The position numbers and the translations under genes are program-made. Positions 1 to 5,109 of a stretch of DNA of 5,109 nt are shown here, piece after piece. This DNA is from Methylococcaceae bacterium (GTDB taxonomy: Bacteria > Pseudomonadota > Gammaproteobacteria > Methylococcales > Methylomonadaceae). Within the stretch, counting starts at the first letter, position 1. Every line of letters begins with the position of its first letter. Where the stretch lies: positions 1-5,109 of the forward strand of contig CANNNN010000203.1 of NCBI GenBank assembly GCA_947506075.1. The letters run 5' to 3'. Below the pieces are notes generated by a model that saw only the letters and a program-made list of their open reading frames with translations, ran no database searches and had not been told where the DNA came from.

Positions 1-1263
1 GTGCGAATATAGCCGAATGCAAATGCCTTCGGCGACACGACCGCAGCGCCCTGCCCGTTGATTGGCAGATGATTGCGAGATGCGCTCAATCGGCAATCGC
101 TGGATTTTACTGCGATGGCTGTAGCGGCTGATCCGCGCATGGCCGGTGTCGATCACGCAACGGATGCCGGGCACCGTTAACGACGTTTCCGCGACGTTGG
201 TCGCCAACACAATGCGTAATTTACCGCCCTTCGGTTTGAACACACGTTCCTGCTCGCTGACGCTGAGTTTTGAATACAGCGGCAAAACCTCATAGAGTGT
301 CGGATGATGTTTCTTTAGCGACTCCGTTGTTTCCCTGATTTCCCGCTCGCCGCTCAAAAAAATCAATATGTCGCCGCGTAAATCCCGGTACAGTTCATCA
401 ACGGCATCGAGTATCGCATTCTGCAAGTCGTCGCCGGTGTCATCTAAATCCTCGGCTGCAACTTTCCCGTCTTTACCAAGCTCCTGCTTGGTCACGATAG
501 GACGATAACGCTGATCCACGGCATAAGTCCGCCCCGACACTTCGATAATCGGCGCATTATTAAAATGCGTGGAAAAGCGTTGCGTATCAATCGTTGCCGA
601 GGTAATGATGAGCTTTAAATCGGGCCGTTTAGGCAACAGCCATTTCATGTAACCGATCAGAAAATCGATGTTCAAACTGCGCTCATGCGCCTCATCGATA
701 ATGATCGTATCGTATTGACTTAAATAAGGGTCATTCTGCGATTCGGCCAGCAAAATACCGTCGGTCATCAGTTTGACCAAGGACTCGGCATGGGTTTTAT
801 CGTTAAAGCGGATTTTATAACCGACCGACTTGCCCATAGGTTCGCCAAGTTCTTCGGCGATACGGTCGGCGACGGTGCGCGCGGCAATACGCCGGGGCTG
901 GGTATGGCCGATAAAACCGGCCGCACCCCGGCCTATAGACAGACAAATCTTCGGCAATTGCGTGGTCTTGCCGGAACCGGTTTCGCCGCAAACGATCACC
1001 ACCTGGTTGTCTTGTATCAGCTTGGCGATGTCGTCTTTTTTGCCGGTGACCGGCAAATCAGGAAAGCTCAGCGCCGGAATGCTGGCCAGGCGTTTGTTTC
1101 GCTTTGCGACCGAACGCTCAATCTTGCTGGCCAGCGCGTTTAATTCCTCTACTGACTTTTTGCTGCGACAGCGGTCTAACTGTCGTTTCAATTGCGGCCT
1201 GTCCTGGTTTAGACAATGGGCTAACTGCTCGGTGAGTTGCTTGATAAGATCAGGGGTGGACAT
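1..1263 (-). CDS. hrpA: ATP-dependent RNA helicase HrpA, DEAH box (N-terminal 421 codons, runs off left edge)
   Basis: This is the front third of a DEAH-box RNA helicase, a cytoplasmic enzyme that uses ATP to remodel RNA; HrpA acts on stalled or collided ribosomes and on mRNA processing in E. coli. Translating the minus strand from the ATG at 1263 gives an open frame to the window edge. Visible motifs: Walker A GETGSGKTT at residues 93-101 (Lys99), the TQPRR motif shortly after it, DEAH at 190-193, SAT at 222-224, TNVAETSLTVPG around 360-372, and motif VI QRAGRCGR at 402-409. These match E. coli HrpA almost residue for residue and in order; that protein is about 1,300 residues, so roughly two thirds lies outside the window. 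The start is chosen because an in-frame stop lies 24-27 bases upstream (1288-1290) and the ATG opens the helical N-terminal segment usual for HrpA. The Shine-Dalgarno is weak. HrpB is less likely given the HrpA-type sequence around DEAH (IIIDEAHERSLNIDFL). Confidence 0.96.
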   Translation of the reverse strand, partial: MSTPDLIKQLTEQLAHCLNQDRPQLKRQLDRCRSKKSVEELNALASKIERSVAKRNKRLASIPALSFPDLPVTGKKDDIAKLIQDNQVVIVCGETGSGKTTQLPKICLSIGRGAAGFIGHTQPRRIAARTVADRIAEELGEPMGKSVGYKIRFNDKTHAESLVKLMTDGILLAESQNDPYLSQYDTIIIDEAHERSLNIDFLIGYMKWLLPKRPDLKLIITSATIDTQRFSTHFNNAPIIEVSGRTYAVDQRYRPIVTKQELGKDGKVAAEDLDDTGDDLQNAILDAVDELYRDLRGDILIFLSGEREIRETTESLKKHHPTLYEVLPLYSKLSVSEQERVFKPKGGKLRIVLATNVAETSLTVPGIRCVIDTGHARISRYSHRSKIQRLPIERISQSSANQRAGRCGRVAEGICIRLYSH

Positions 1264-1286
1264 CAGACTGCCGGATAAAATTAGGC

Positions 1287-1292
1287 ATTATA
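1287..1292 (-). promoter_or_regulatory. Probable -10 box of the hrpA promoter
   Basis: On the minus strand there is a perfect TATAAT 24 bases before the hrpA ATG. Transcription would begin near 1280, giving a very short untranslated leader. No good -35 hexamer sits 16-18 bases upstream; the closest, TTGTCC at 1314-1319, is 21 bases away. The call rests on the -10 alone and on the position in the gap between two genes. If real, it separates hrpA from the nitrate genes upstream, although no clear terminator separates them. Confidence 0.45.
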
Positions 1293-1355
1293 CTTGGCTA
1301 CCCGCTTTAGACGGGACAAATATCATTATTCTAGGATTATCACTCGATAGTCCGT

Positions 1356-1404
1356 AGCCGCATTTTAAACAAACAATATATTTTGCTGTTGTTTAGAGCC
1401 GCAT
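1356..1404. repeat. Short AT-rich inverted repeat flanked by AGCCGCAT direct repeats
   Basis: In the gap after the phosphatase-kinase stop codon, AGCCGCAT occurs at 1356-1363 and again at 1397-1404. Between them, TAAACAA (1366-1372) and TTGTTTA (1389-1395) form a 7-bp inverted repeat with a 16-base loop. The stem is AT-only apart from one pair and is not followed by a T run on either strand, so it is a poor intrinsic terminator. It may be a weak 3'-end structure or chance. Confidence 0.3.
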
Positions 1405-1420
1405 CTTCGGTTCTGGCTGG

Positions 1421-3139
1421 CTAGGTCAGCAAATACAATAAAACCAGGTTGGTGAACAGCAATAGGATGGACAAAACTTTCCAGAATAATAGCGGATTGC
1501 GCTGTATTAACGGTATGGATTCTTCGTTGCTCAGGAATTTTTGATTGGGTGTGGACAGGTCATACAGAAATTCCGATAAATCGTCATAGCGAAATTGCGG
1601 AACGATGGACGTGGCTTTTTTTATTGCACCATCCATCCAGATCGGAACCATCGCGTTGTGATGAATACTGGGTACGTAACGCAGTTTTGCCAGATTCATT
1701 TTGTCCGGTTTTTCGGGTAGATCCTGGCCAAACGGCAGCGCGTTATTCAACAGCTCATAGGTGATGACGCCCAGTGAAAACTGGTCGGATTTTACCGTGC
1801 CGCGCTGCCCGAGGTGATATTCAGGCGCTGTGTAATTTAAGGTACCGAGAACATTCTCTGTCTCGTTATGGTCTGGCGGCGCAATTTCGGTGATGCCAGC
1901 GATTTTAACCGAACCGAAATCGATGATTTTAACAATGCCGTTTTGATCAAACATGATATTTTCAGGTTTTAAATCCTGATGCAGCATTTCCATGCGATGA
2001 AAAGCGCGCAAGCCCTTGGCAATCTGCTCGACTATAAGCCGGGCTTCGTTAATCTCGGGTTTCGGGTTATCGCTTATCCATTGCCTGAGTGTCGGTCCGG
2101 CCAGGAACTCGGTGACGTAGTAAATACAGCTTTTTTCCCGATTGGGGCTGAGGATTTTCAGTACATTGTCGTGATTAATGCGTTTTCCTGCCCATTCTTC
2201 ATGCAGAAAATGTTCGATATAAAAAGTGTCATCATCATAAAGAATGGACGGCGTCTTCAATATTACCTGAGTGCCGGTTTGAATGTCCAAGGCCCGGTAA
2301 ACTTGAGTGCGTTTGGTGGCATGCAATTCCTCTTCAATCCGATAGCCGTCAAGCACCATACCGGGTTCCAGCAGTGGCGGAAAAGGCAGGTTCGCATAAC
2401 GCCGAATAATCTCATCTTCCTTGGCTTCGGGTAATTGATCGACTCTGACCAGTTGGCAGGTCAGATTATCATCGCTATTATTAGCAGCTGCCTGCCGCAG
2501 GATGTTTTCGGCCAGCAAGCTTAAATCGGTGCCCGCTTGAACGAGTGTTTTCAGATTTTTTTCATCGATAAAATCGTGTACCCCGTCTGTCGTCAGCAAA
2601 AACAGATCACCTTTCTCCAGCGGCAGCGACTTGTAGTCGACTTCCAGGTTCGGCTCTATGCCCATGGCCCGGTTAAGGTAGTTTTTTTCCTTGATCCAGA
2701 TCCGGTGATCGCGGGTTAGCTGTTCAAAATTGCCCTGCCGTAAACGATAAATGCGGGAATCACCGACATGGAAAAGATGCGCCGTGGTGGACTTCAGAAC
2801 GACAATACTGAGCGTGCTGACCATGCCCTTGGTCGATTCATAACGAATCCGCCCCTGACTGTATAGCCAGGAATTGGTTGCGGAAAGAATTTTTTGCCCT
2901 GCCTGCTTGACCGACCAGGAGTCCGGAGTGCTGTAATAATCGCTTAAAAAGCTGATCACACAGCAGTGACTGGCTTGCTGCCCGTCATCGCTACCGCTCA
3001 TGCCGTCAGCAATCGCAACGGCAATGACTTTATGGGTCAACTGGGCATCGTCCGGAATTAAAAAACCGTAAAAATCTTCGTTCTCCGGTTTGATGCCTTT
3101 ATCGCTGACAGAGCCGATGCTGATTTGGAGTTTGGACAT
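1421..3139 (-). CDS. Fused PP2C-type protein phosphatase and Ser/Thr protein kinase, C-terminally membrane anchored
   Basis: One protein carries two opposing signalling enzymes. Numbering from the TTG at 3148, residues 8-237 are a PP2C (PPM) phosphatase domain: NED at 23-25, ADGMSG at 47-52, GDSRIY at 129-134, TTDG at 186-189 and DDNLT at 226-230, so all metal-binding acidic residues are present. Residues 269-530 are a Hanks-type kinase: VILK with Lys298, HQDLKPEN at 390-397 (catalytic Asp392), DFG at 410-412, APE at 441-443 and SDQFSLG at 454-460. The usual glycine-rich loop is degenerate (about 272-286, no GxGxxG), and HRD reads HQD. Residues 552-574 form one hydrophobic helix ending at the C-terminus, so both enzymes should face the cytoplasm from the membrane. 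I prefer the ATG at 3139 (572 residues) over the in-frame TTG at 3148, since the TTG lies within a tandem repeat and adds nothing to the domain. It follows the nitrate transporter, as in known nitrate assimilation operons (PA1782 type). Substrates are unknown; transporter or reductase control is an inference. Confidence 0.92.
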   Translation of the reverse strand: MSKLQISIGSVSDKGIKPENEDFYGFLIPDDAQLTHKVIAVAIADGMSGSDDGQQASHCCVISFLSDYYSTPDSWSVKQAGQKILSATNSWLYSQGRIRYESTKGMVSTLSIVVLKSTTAHLFHVGDSRIYRLRQGNFEQLTRDHRIWIKEKNYLNRAMGIEPNLEVDYKSLPLEKGDLFLLTTDGVHDFIDEKNLKTLVQAGTDLSLLAENILRQAAANNSDDNLTCQLVRVDQLPEAKEDEIIRRYANLPFPPLLEPGMVLDGYRIEEELHATKRTQVYRALDIQTGTQVILKTPSILYDDDTFYIEHFLHEEWAGKRINHDNVLKILSPNREKSCIYYVTEFLAGPTLRQWISDNPKPEINEARLIVEQIAKGLRAFHRMEMLHQDLKPENIMFDQNGIVKIIDFGSVKIAGITEIAPPDHNETENVLGTLNYTAPEYHLGQRGTVKSDQFSLGVITYELLNNALPFGQDLPEKPDKMNLAKLRYVPSIHHNAMVPIWMDGAIKKATSIVPQFRYDDLSEFLYDLSTPNQKFLSNEESIPLIQRNPLLFWKVLSILLLFTNLVLLYLLT

Positions 3140-3141
3140 AT

Positions 3142-3159
3142 GGTTCAAGGTTCAAGGTT
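3142..3159. repeat. Tandem heptamer repeat at the translation start of the phosphatase-kinase gene
   Basis: GGTTCAA occurs twice back to back (3142-3155), followed by a partial third GGTT. On the coding strand this gives CCTTGAACCTTGAACC immediately before the ATG at 3139. It fills the place where a ribosome binding site is expected, and no purine-rich Shine-Dalgarno is seen there. The repeat also creates the TTG codons that can be mistaken for an upstream start. Confidence 0.7.
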
Positions 3160-3237
3160 TTGGGCTAAAGGCGAAGGATGTGTGCTGGGGTAAATAAATC
3201 TCACCGGGATCTTTTAACCTTTCGTCTTCCGCCTGAT

Positions 3238-4716
3238 TCAATTCAACTCTATCATTTCCACGGTACCGTCTTCCTGAACTTCCGCCATGTGGCCTTTGGG
3301 TTCATCAATGAACTGTACCGCAATCAGCACGGATAAGGCCACTGCGGCGATGACCATGAAAAATACCGGTGTGGTGACCAGCGATAACAGGGTTAAAAAC
3401 AACACGCCCCCGACATTGCCGTAAGCGCCGACCATGCCTGCGATCTGTCCTGTCATGCGTCGTTTAATCAACGGAACGATAGCATAAACCGCACCGCAAC
3501 CGCCCGATACAAAGCAGGAACAGGCCATGGTCACCAATACCGCCAAGGCAATAGGCCATTCCGAGTTTATCAGCGACATGCAGAAATAACCTGCAGACAG
3601 ACCCAACACAAAAATACTCAGCGACAATTTACGGCCGAATTTATCACTGATCCAGCCACCGGCGGGGCGCGCAACCAGGTTGATAAAGGCAAAGCTGCCG
3701 CCCAGTAAACCGGCTTCGACCATGCTGACGCCTTGCGATTCATGAAAAGTTTCGAAGAAAAATAGCGGCAACATCGAAACCACGGCCAGCTCAGAACCGA
3801 AGGTGATGAAGTAGGCTAGATCCAAAATCGCAACCTGTTTGAACTTGTATTTATGAATTTCTTCTATCGGGTGCTGCAGATGCTCTTCATTGACGTGGAT
3901 GATTTTATACACGTTTGCGAGAAACAAAACCCAGGTGCTTACATAAATGCAAAGCGCGGCGAAATTGGATAACAGATTGACGCCCGCCGGTGACAGTTTC
4001 CAGGTTAACAGGCTCAACGCGGCATACAACGGAATGCTCATCAGGATATAGAAGAACAAGTCCCTGATGCTGGTGACTTCCATCGCGCCGGCTTTTTTGG
4101 GCTTGAAGTAGGTCGAGCCTTTCGGTGTGTCGGATACGCCAAAGAAATAAATCACCGAATACACCAGCGCCATGACACCGGTCGTTGCAATCGCATAACG
4201 CCAGCCTTCATCGCCGCCAAAGATCAGCGCTAACGCAGGTAAGGCGCCGGCCGCAGCGGCCGAACCGAAGTTTCCCCAACCGCCATAAATGCCCTCGGCG
4301 ATGCCGACTTGTTTGGCCGGAAACCATTCGCCGACCATGCGTATGCCGATTACAAAGCCTGCGCCTATGAAGCCCAACAGGAAGCGGGCCAGGGCCAGTT
4401 GCTCAAAACTGGTGGCAAAGGCAAACATAAAACAGGGTACGCTGCCGGTCGCGAGCAGCGTCGAATAAGTGCGTTTAGGGCCGAATTTATCGACCAGCAT
4501 GCCGATCACGATACGTGCCGGTATCGTCAACGCGACATTTAAAATCAGGATGGTTTTTATTTCCGAATTGCTCATGCCCAGCGTTTTGGCAATGACCATC
4601 ATCAACGGCGCATGGTTAAACCACACCACAAAGCTGATGAAAAAAGCCAGCCACGACATGTGCAGAATTTTGATCTTTCCGGAAAAGGAGAGCAGATTAA
4701 GGCGTTGAGATGACAT
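3238..4716 (-). CDS. narK: NarK/NasA-type nitrate/nitrite transporter (major facilitator superfamily)
   Basis: A 492-residue inner-membrane carrier that should take up nitrate (possibly also nitrite) for assimilation. It has the two hallmarks of the nitrate/nitrite porter family: signature one GGWGNFG at 145-151 (TM5) and signature two GAYGNVGG at 430-437 (TM11), plus substrate-site type arginines Arg68 in TM2 (IPARIVIG) and Arg350 in TM8 (VARPAGG). MFS motif A-like loops follow both (DKFGPKR near 76-82, SDKFGRK near 357-363). The first helix begins at about residue 21 (SWLAFFISFVVWFNHAP). Residues 218-273 add two hydrophobic segments between TM6 and TM7, suggesting about 14 segments; this insert followed by YKFKQVAILDLAYF is usual for assimilatory-type gammaproteobacterial relatives. 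The ATG at 4716 is kept because NLLSFSGK before TM1 is typical of the family; Met20 would cut into TM1. No clear Shine-Dalgarno is present. It is first of the minus-strand group, with the phosphatase-kinase 98 bases downstream. Narrow substrate and direction (symport or exchange) cannot be told from sequence. Confidence 0.94.
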   Translation of the reverse strand: MSSQRLNLLSFSGKIKILHMSWLAFFISFVVWFNHAPLMMVIAKTLGMSNSEIKTILILNVALTIPARIVIGMLVDKFGPKRTYSTLLATGSVPCFMFAFATSFEQLALARFLLGFIGAGFVIGIRMVGEWFPAKQVGIAEGIYGGWGNFGSAAAAGALPALALIFGGDEGWRYAIATTGVMALVYSVIYFFGVSDTPKGSTYFKPKKAGAMEVTSIRDLFFYILMSIPLYAALSLLTWKLSPAGVNLLSNFAALCIYVSTWVLFLANVYKIIHVNEEHLQHPIEEIHKYKFKQVAILDLAYFITFGSELAVVSMLPLFFFETFHESQGVSMVEAGLLGGSFAFINLVARPAGGWISDKFGRKLSLSIFVLGLSAGYFCMSLINSEWPIALAVLVTMACSCFVSGGCGAVYAIVPLIKRRMTGQIAGMVGAYGNVGGVLFLTLLSLVTTPVFFMVIAAVALSVLIAVQFIDEPKGHMAEVQEDGTVEMIELN

Positions 4717-4753
4717 GGTTGATTTCTATTTTAAGGTTACTTAACTTGGGAAA

Positions 4754-4769
4754 AGCACGTTGCATGCCA
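4754..4769 (-). promoter_or_regulatory. Sigma-54 (RpoN) -24/-12 promoter of narK
   Basis: The minus strand reads TGGCATGCAACGTGCT. The consensus is TGGCACG-N4-TTGCW: 10 of 12 consensus positions match, and the essential GG (4768-4767) and GC (4756-4755) are exactly ten bases apart. Transcription would start near 4743, leaving an untranslated leader of about 27 bases before the narK ATG. Sigma-54 control with NtrC is well established for nitrate assimilation genes. I could not find a matching NtrC-type enhancer dyad in the 340 bases upstream, so the activator is not identified. It was the only GG-N10-GC seen on this strand in a manual scan of the upstream region. Confidence 0.68.
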
Positions 4770-4855
4770 TAGTCATAAAAACAGCTGCAATACTGAGTCA
4801 TTATGATGCGGAGCAGTTTAAAATTGAACGTAGGTGACGGTATTAGGCAACTCGC

Positions 4856-4890
4856 AAAAAAAACACCCGCAAGATACGCAATGAAGCGGG
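4856..4890 (-). terminator. Intrinsic terminator in the narK leader (candidate attenuator)
   Basis: On the minus strand CCCGC (4890-4886) and GCGGG (4870-4866) form a 5-bp all-GC stem around a 15-base loop, followed after two bases by a run of eight T (4863-4856). The orientation would stop minus-strand transcription about 140 bases before the narK start. The stem is short but GC-only and the T tract is strong. It is either the attenuator of a leader starting near 5017, or the terminator of a small RNA, or of an upstream gene beyond the window. Confidence 0.68.
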
Positions 4891-4970
4891 ACGAGGTTTG
4901 CAGCCCAGTTACTCACGTTCTATAGATTGCCGAAGTCTTTAAGCTTTTTTGGCAGGTTTGCAAACCCCGC
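4886..4970 (-). promoter_or_regulatory. Candidate antiterminator pairing that competes with the terminator
   Basis: In the minus-strand RNA, GCGGGGTTTGCA (4970-4959) can pair with TGCAAACC (4902-4895) and CCGC (4889-4886), a 12-bp helix interrupted by one 5-base bulge. This would sequester the 5' arm of the terminator. The rival fold uses the local 12-base palindrome GGTTTGCAAACC at 4955-4966, and leaves the terminator free. The nonamer TGCAAACCT occurs twice exactly 60 bases apart (4954-4962 and 4894-4902), which is what makes both pairings possible. The pairings are seen in sequence; their use as a switch is inferred. Confidence 0.45.
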
Positions 4971-5023
4971 CCGGCTTCGTGGAATCAAATTGAACCTAGT
5001 ACAACAAACCGGAAGTTCGTGAC

Positions 5024-5052
5024 ACTATATTCAAATATCCTACTTCTGTAAA
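5024..5052 (-). promoter_or_regulatory. Sigma-70-type promoter driving the narK leader
   Basis: The minus strand has TTTACA (5052-5047; 5 of 6 to TTGACA), a spacer of exactly 17 bases, and TATAGT (5029-5024; 5 of 6 to TATAAT). Start of transcription would be near 5017, about 300 bases before the narK ATG. The -35 box is inside the left arm of the inverted repeat at 5043-5097, so a regulator binding that repeat would meet polymerase here. Confidence 0.6.
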
Positions 5053-5097
5053 ATAAGCAAAACAAAGCAAAACGAATAAGACTTATTTTGACAGAAG
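5043..5097. repeat. AT-rich inverted repeat carrying -35 boxes in both arms (possible operator)
   Basis: The left arm CTTCTGTAAAATAAG (5043-5057) is the reverse complement of the right arm CTTATTTTGACAGAAG (5082-5097) except for one extra base in the right arm. The 24-base spacer contains most of a tandem decamer, GCAAAACAAA then GCAAAACGAA (5057-5076). A second small dyad, AATAAG-a-CTTATT, lies at 5075-5087. No T run follows on either strand, so it is not a terminator. It may bind a regulator or be a duplicated promoter segment in inverted orientation. Confidence 0.6.
5088..5093 (+). promoter_or_regulatory. Perfect -35 hexamer of a possible divergent promoter
   Basis: TTGACA reads rightwards within the right arm of the inverted repeat. 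With a 17-base spacer the -10 box would fall at about 5111-5116, just beyond the window, so it cannot be confirmed. It mirrors the minus-strand TTTACA box in the other arm, hinting at a divergently transcribed gene to the right. Confidence 0.35.
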
Positions 5098-5109
5098 AAG
5101 AAAAAGCAA

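Larger units (their letters stand above)
4856..5017 (-). ncRNA. Putative leader RNA or small RNA upstream of narK
   Basis: A transcript from the promoter at 5024-5052 would begin near 5017 and end at the terminator T run, giving about 160 nt without a plausible reading frame. It would contain a palindromic hairpin (4955-4966), an outer CGAAG/CTTCG stem (4975-4979 with 4931-4935) and the terminator hairpin. No known RNA family was recognised by eye. It may be the attenuated 5' leader of narK, a free small RNA, or both. Confidence 0.35.
4717..5109. other. Non-coding control region upstream of the nitrate transporter
   Basis: These 393 bases contain no convincing coding sequence on either strand: no ATG-started minus-strand frame in the leader part, AT-rich tracts near the right end, and no recognisable protein. 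What it does hold is a dense set of signals listed separately: an inverted repeat with outward-facing -35 boxes, a sigma-70-type promoter, an intrinsic terminator with a possible antiterminator, and a sigma-54-type element. The segment 4770-4855 between terminator and sigma-54 element shows no clear NtrC-type dyad or other signal. Confidence 0.8.

Noticed and set aside
1301..1315. CCCG/CGGG hairpin before hrpA as a terminator
   Set aside because: Only four base pairs, with no T run on either strand.
830..1357. Plus-strand open frame of 175 codons antisense to hrpA
   Set aside because: It overlaps a clearly conserved helicase on the other strand and its translation resembles no known protein; it is a shadow frame.
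1979..2434. Plus-strand open frame within the phosphatase-kinase gene
   Set aside because: Antisense to the conserved kinase domain, and its sequence shows no recognisable fold or motif.
4845..4916. Leader peptide starting at GTG 4916
   Set aside because: A minus-strand frame opens through the terminator, but there is no Shine-Dalgarno, no ATG, and the T run encodes only Phe codons; it looks like chance.
4770..5000. NtrC enhancer dyad for the sigma-54 promoter
   Set aside because: No TGCACC-N5-GGTGCA-like dyad was found; the imperfect GCATCATA/TATTGC symmetry near 4786-4808 is too weak.
4856..5017. ANTAR (NasT/NasR) double-hexaloop RNA motif in the leader
   Set aside because: I looked for six-base loops with A at position 1 and G at position 4 closed by stems. 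Candidates such as ATTGCG in the terminator loop and AACGTG near 4917 lack paired flanks, so the motif is not supported despite the suitable context.

Overview
The window looks like gammaproteobacterial chromosome. The translated proteins resemble gammaproteobacterial HrpA helicase and NasA/NarK-type nitrate transporters, and base composition is moderate. Genus cannot be fixed from this sequence; a methylotroph or a pseudomonad-like relative would fit the gene pairing, but that is only a guess. All three recognisable genes read on the minus strand, so transcription runs from the right end of the window to the left.

Layout from right to left. Positions 5109-4717 are a 393-base non-coding control region. 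It holds an AT-rich inverted repeat (5043-5097), a good sigma-70-type promoter whose -35 lies in one arm of that repeat (5024-5052), an intrinsic terminator (4856-4890) inside what would be a roughly 300-nt leader, an upstream segment able to pair with the terminator's 5' arm (4959-4970 with 4886-4902), and a sigma-54-type -24/-12 element (4754-4769) shortly before the first gene. Next come narK/nasA-type nitrate transporter (4716-3238), a 98-base gap, a fused PP2C phosphatase and Ser/Thr kinase with a C-terminal membrane anchor (3139-1421), a 157-base gap with a probable promoter, and the first 421 codons of the DEAH-box helicase HrpA (1263-1, running off the left edge).

How they work together. 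A nitrate transporter followed by a phosphatase-kinase gene is a recognised arrangement in assimilatory nitrate operons (for example the Pseudomonas aeruginosa PA1783-PA1779 cluster, where nitrite and nitrate reductase genes follow). Here the reductase genes do not follow; hrpA comes next, so the pair appears detached from the reductases or they lie elsewhere. The upstream region suggests layered control: a constitutive-type promoter gated by an attenuator, plus a nitrogen-type sigma-54 promoter placed after the attenuator. HrpA is a housekeeping RNA helicase, probably with its own promoter and functionally unrelated to the other two.
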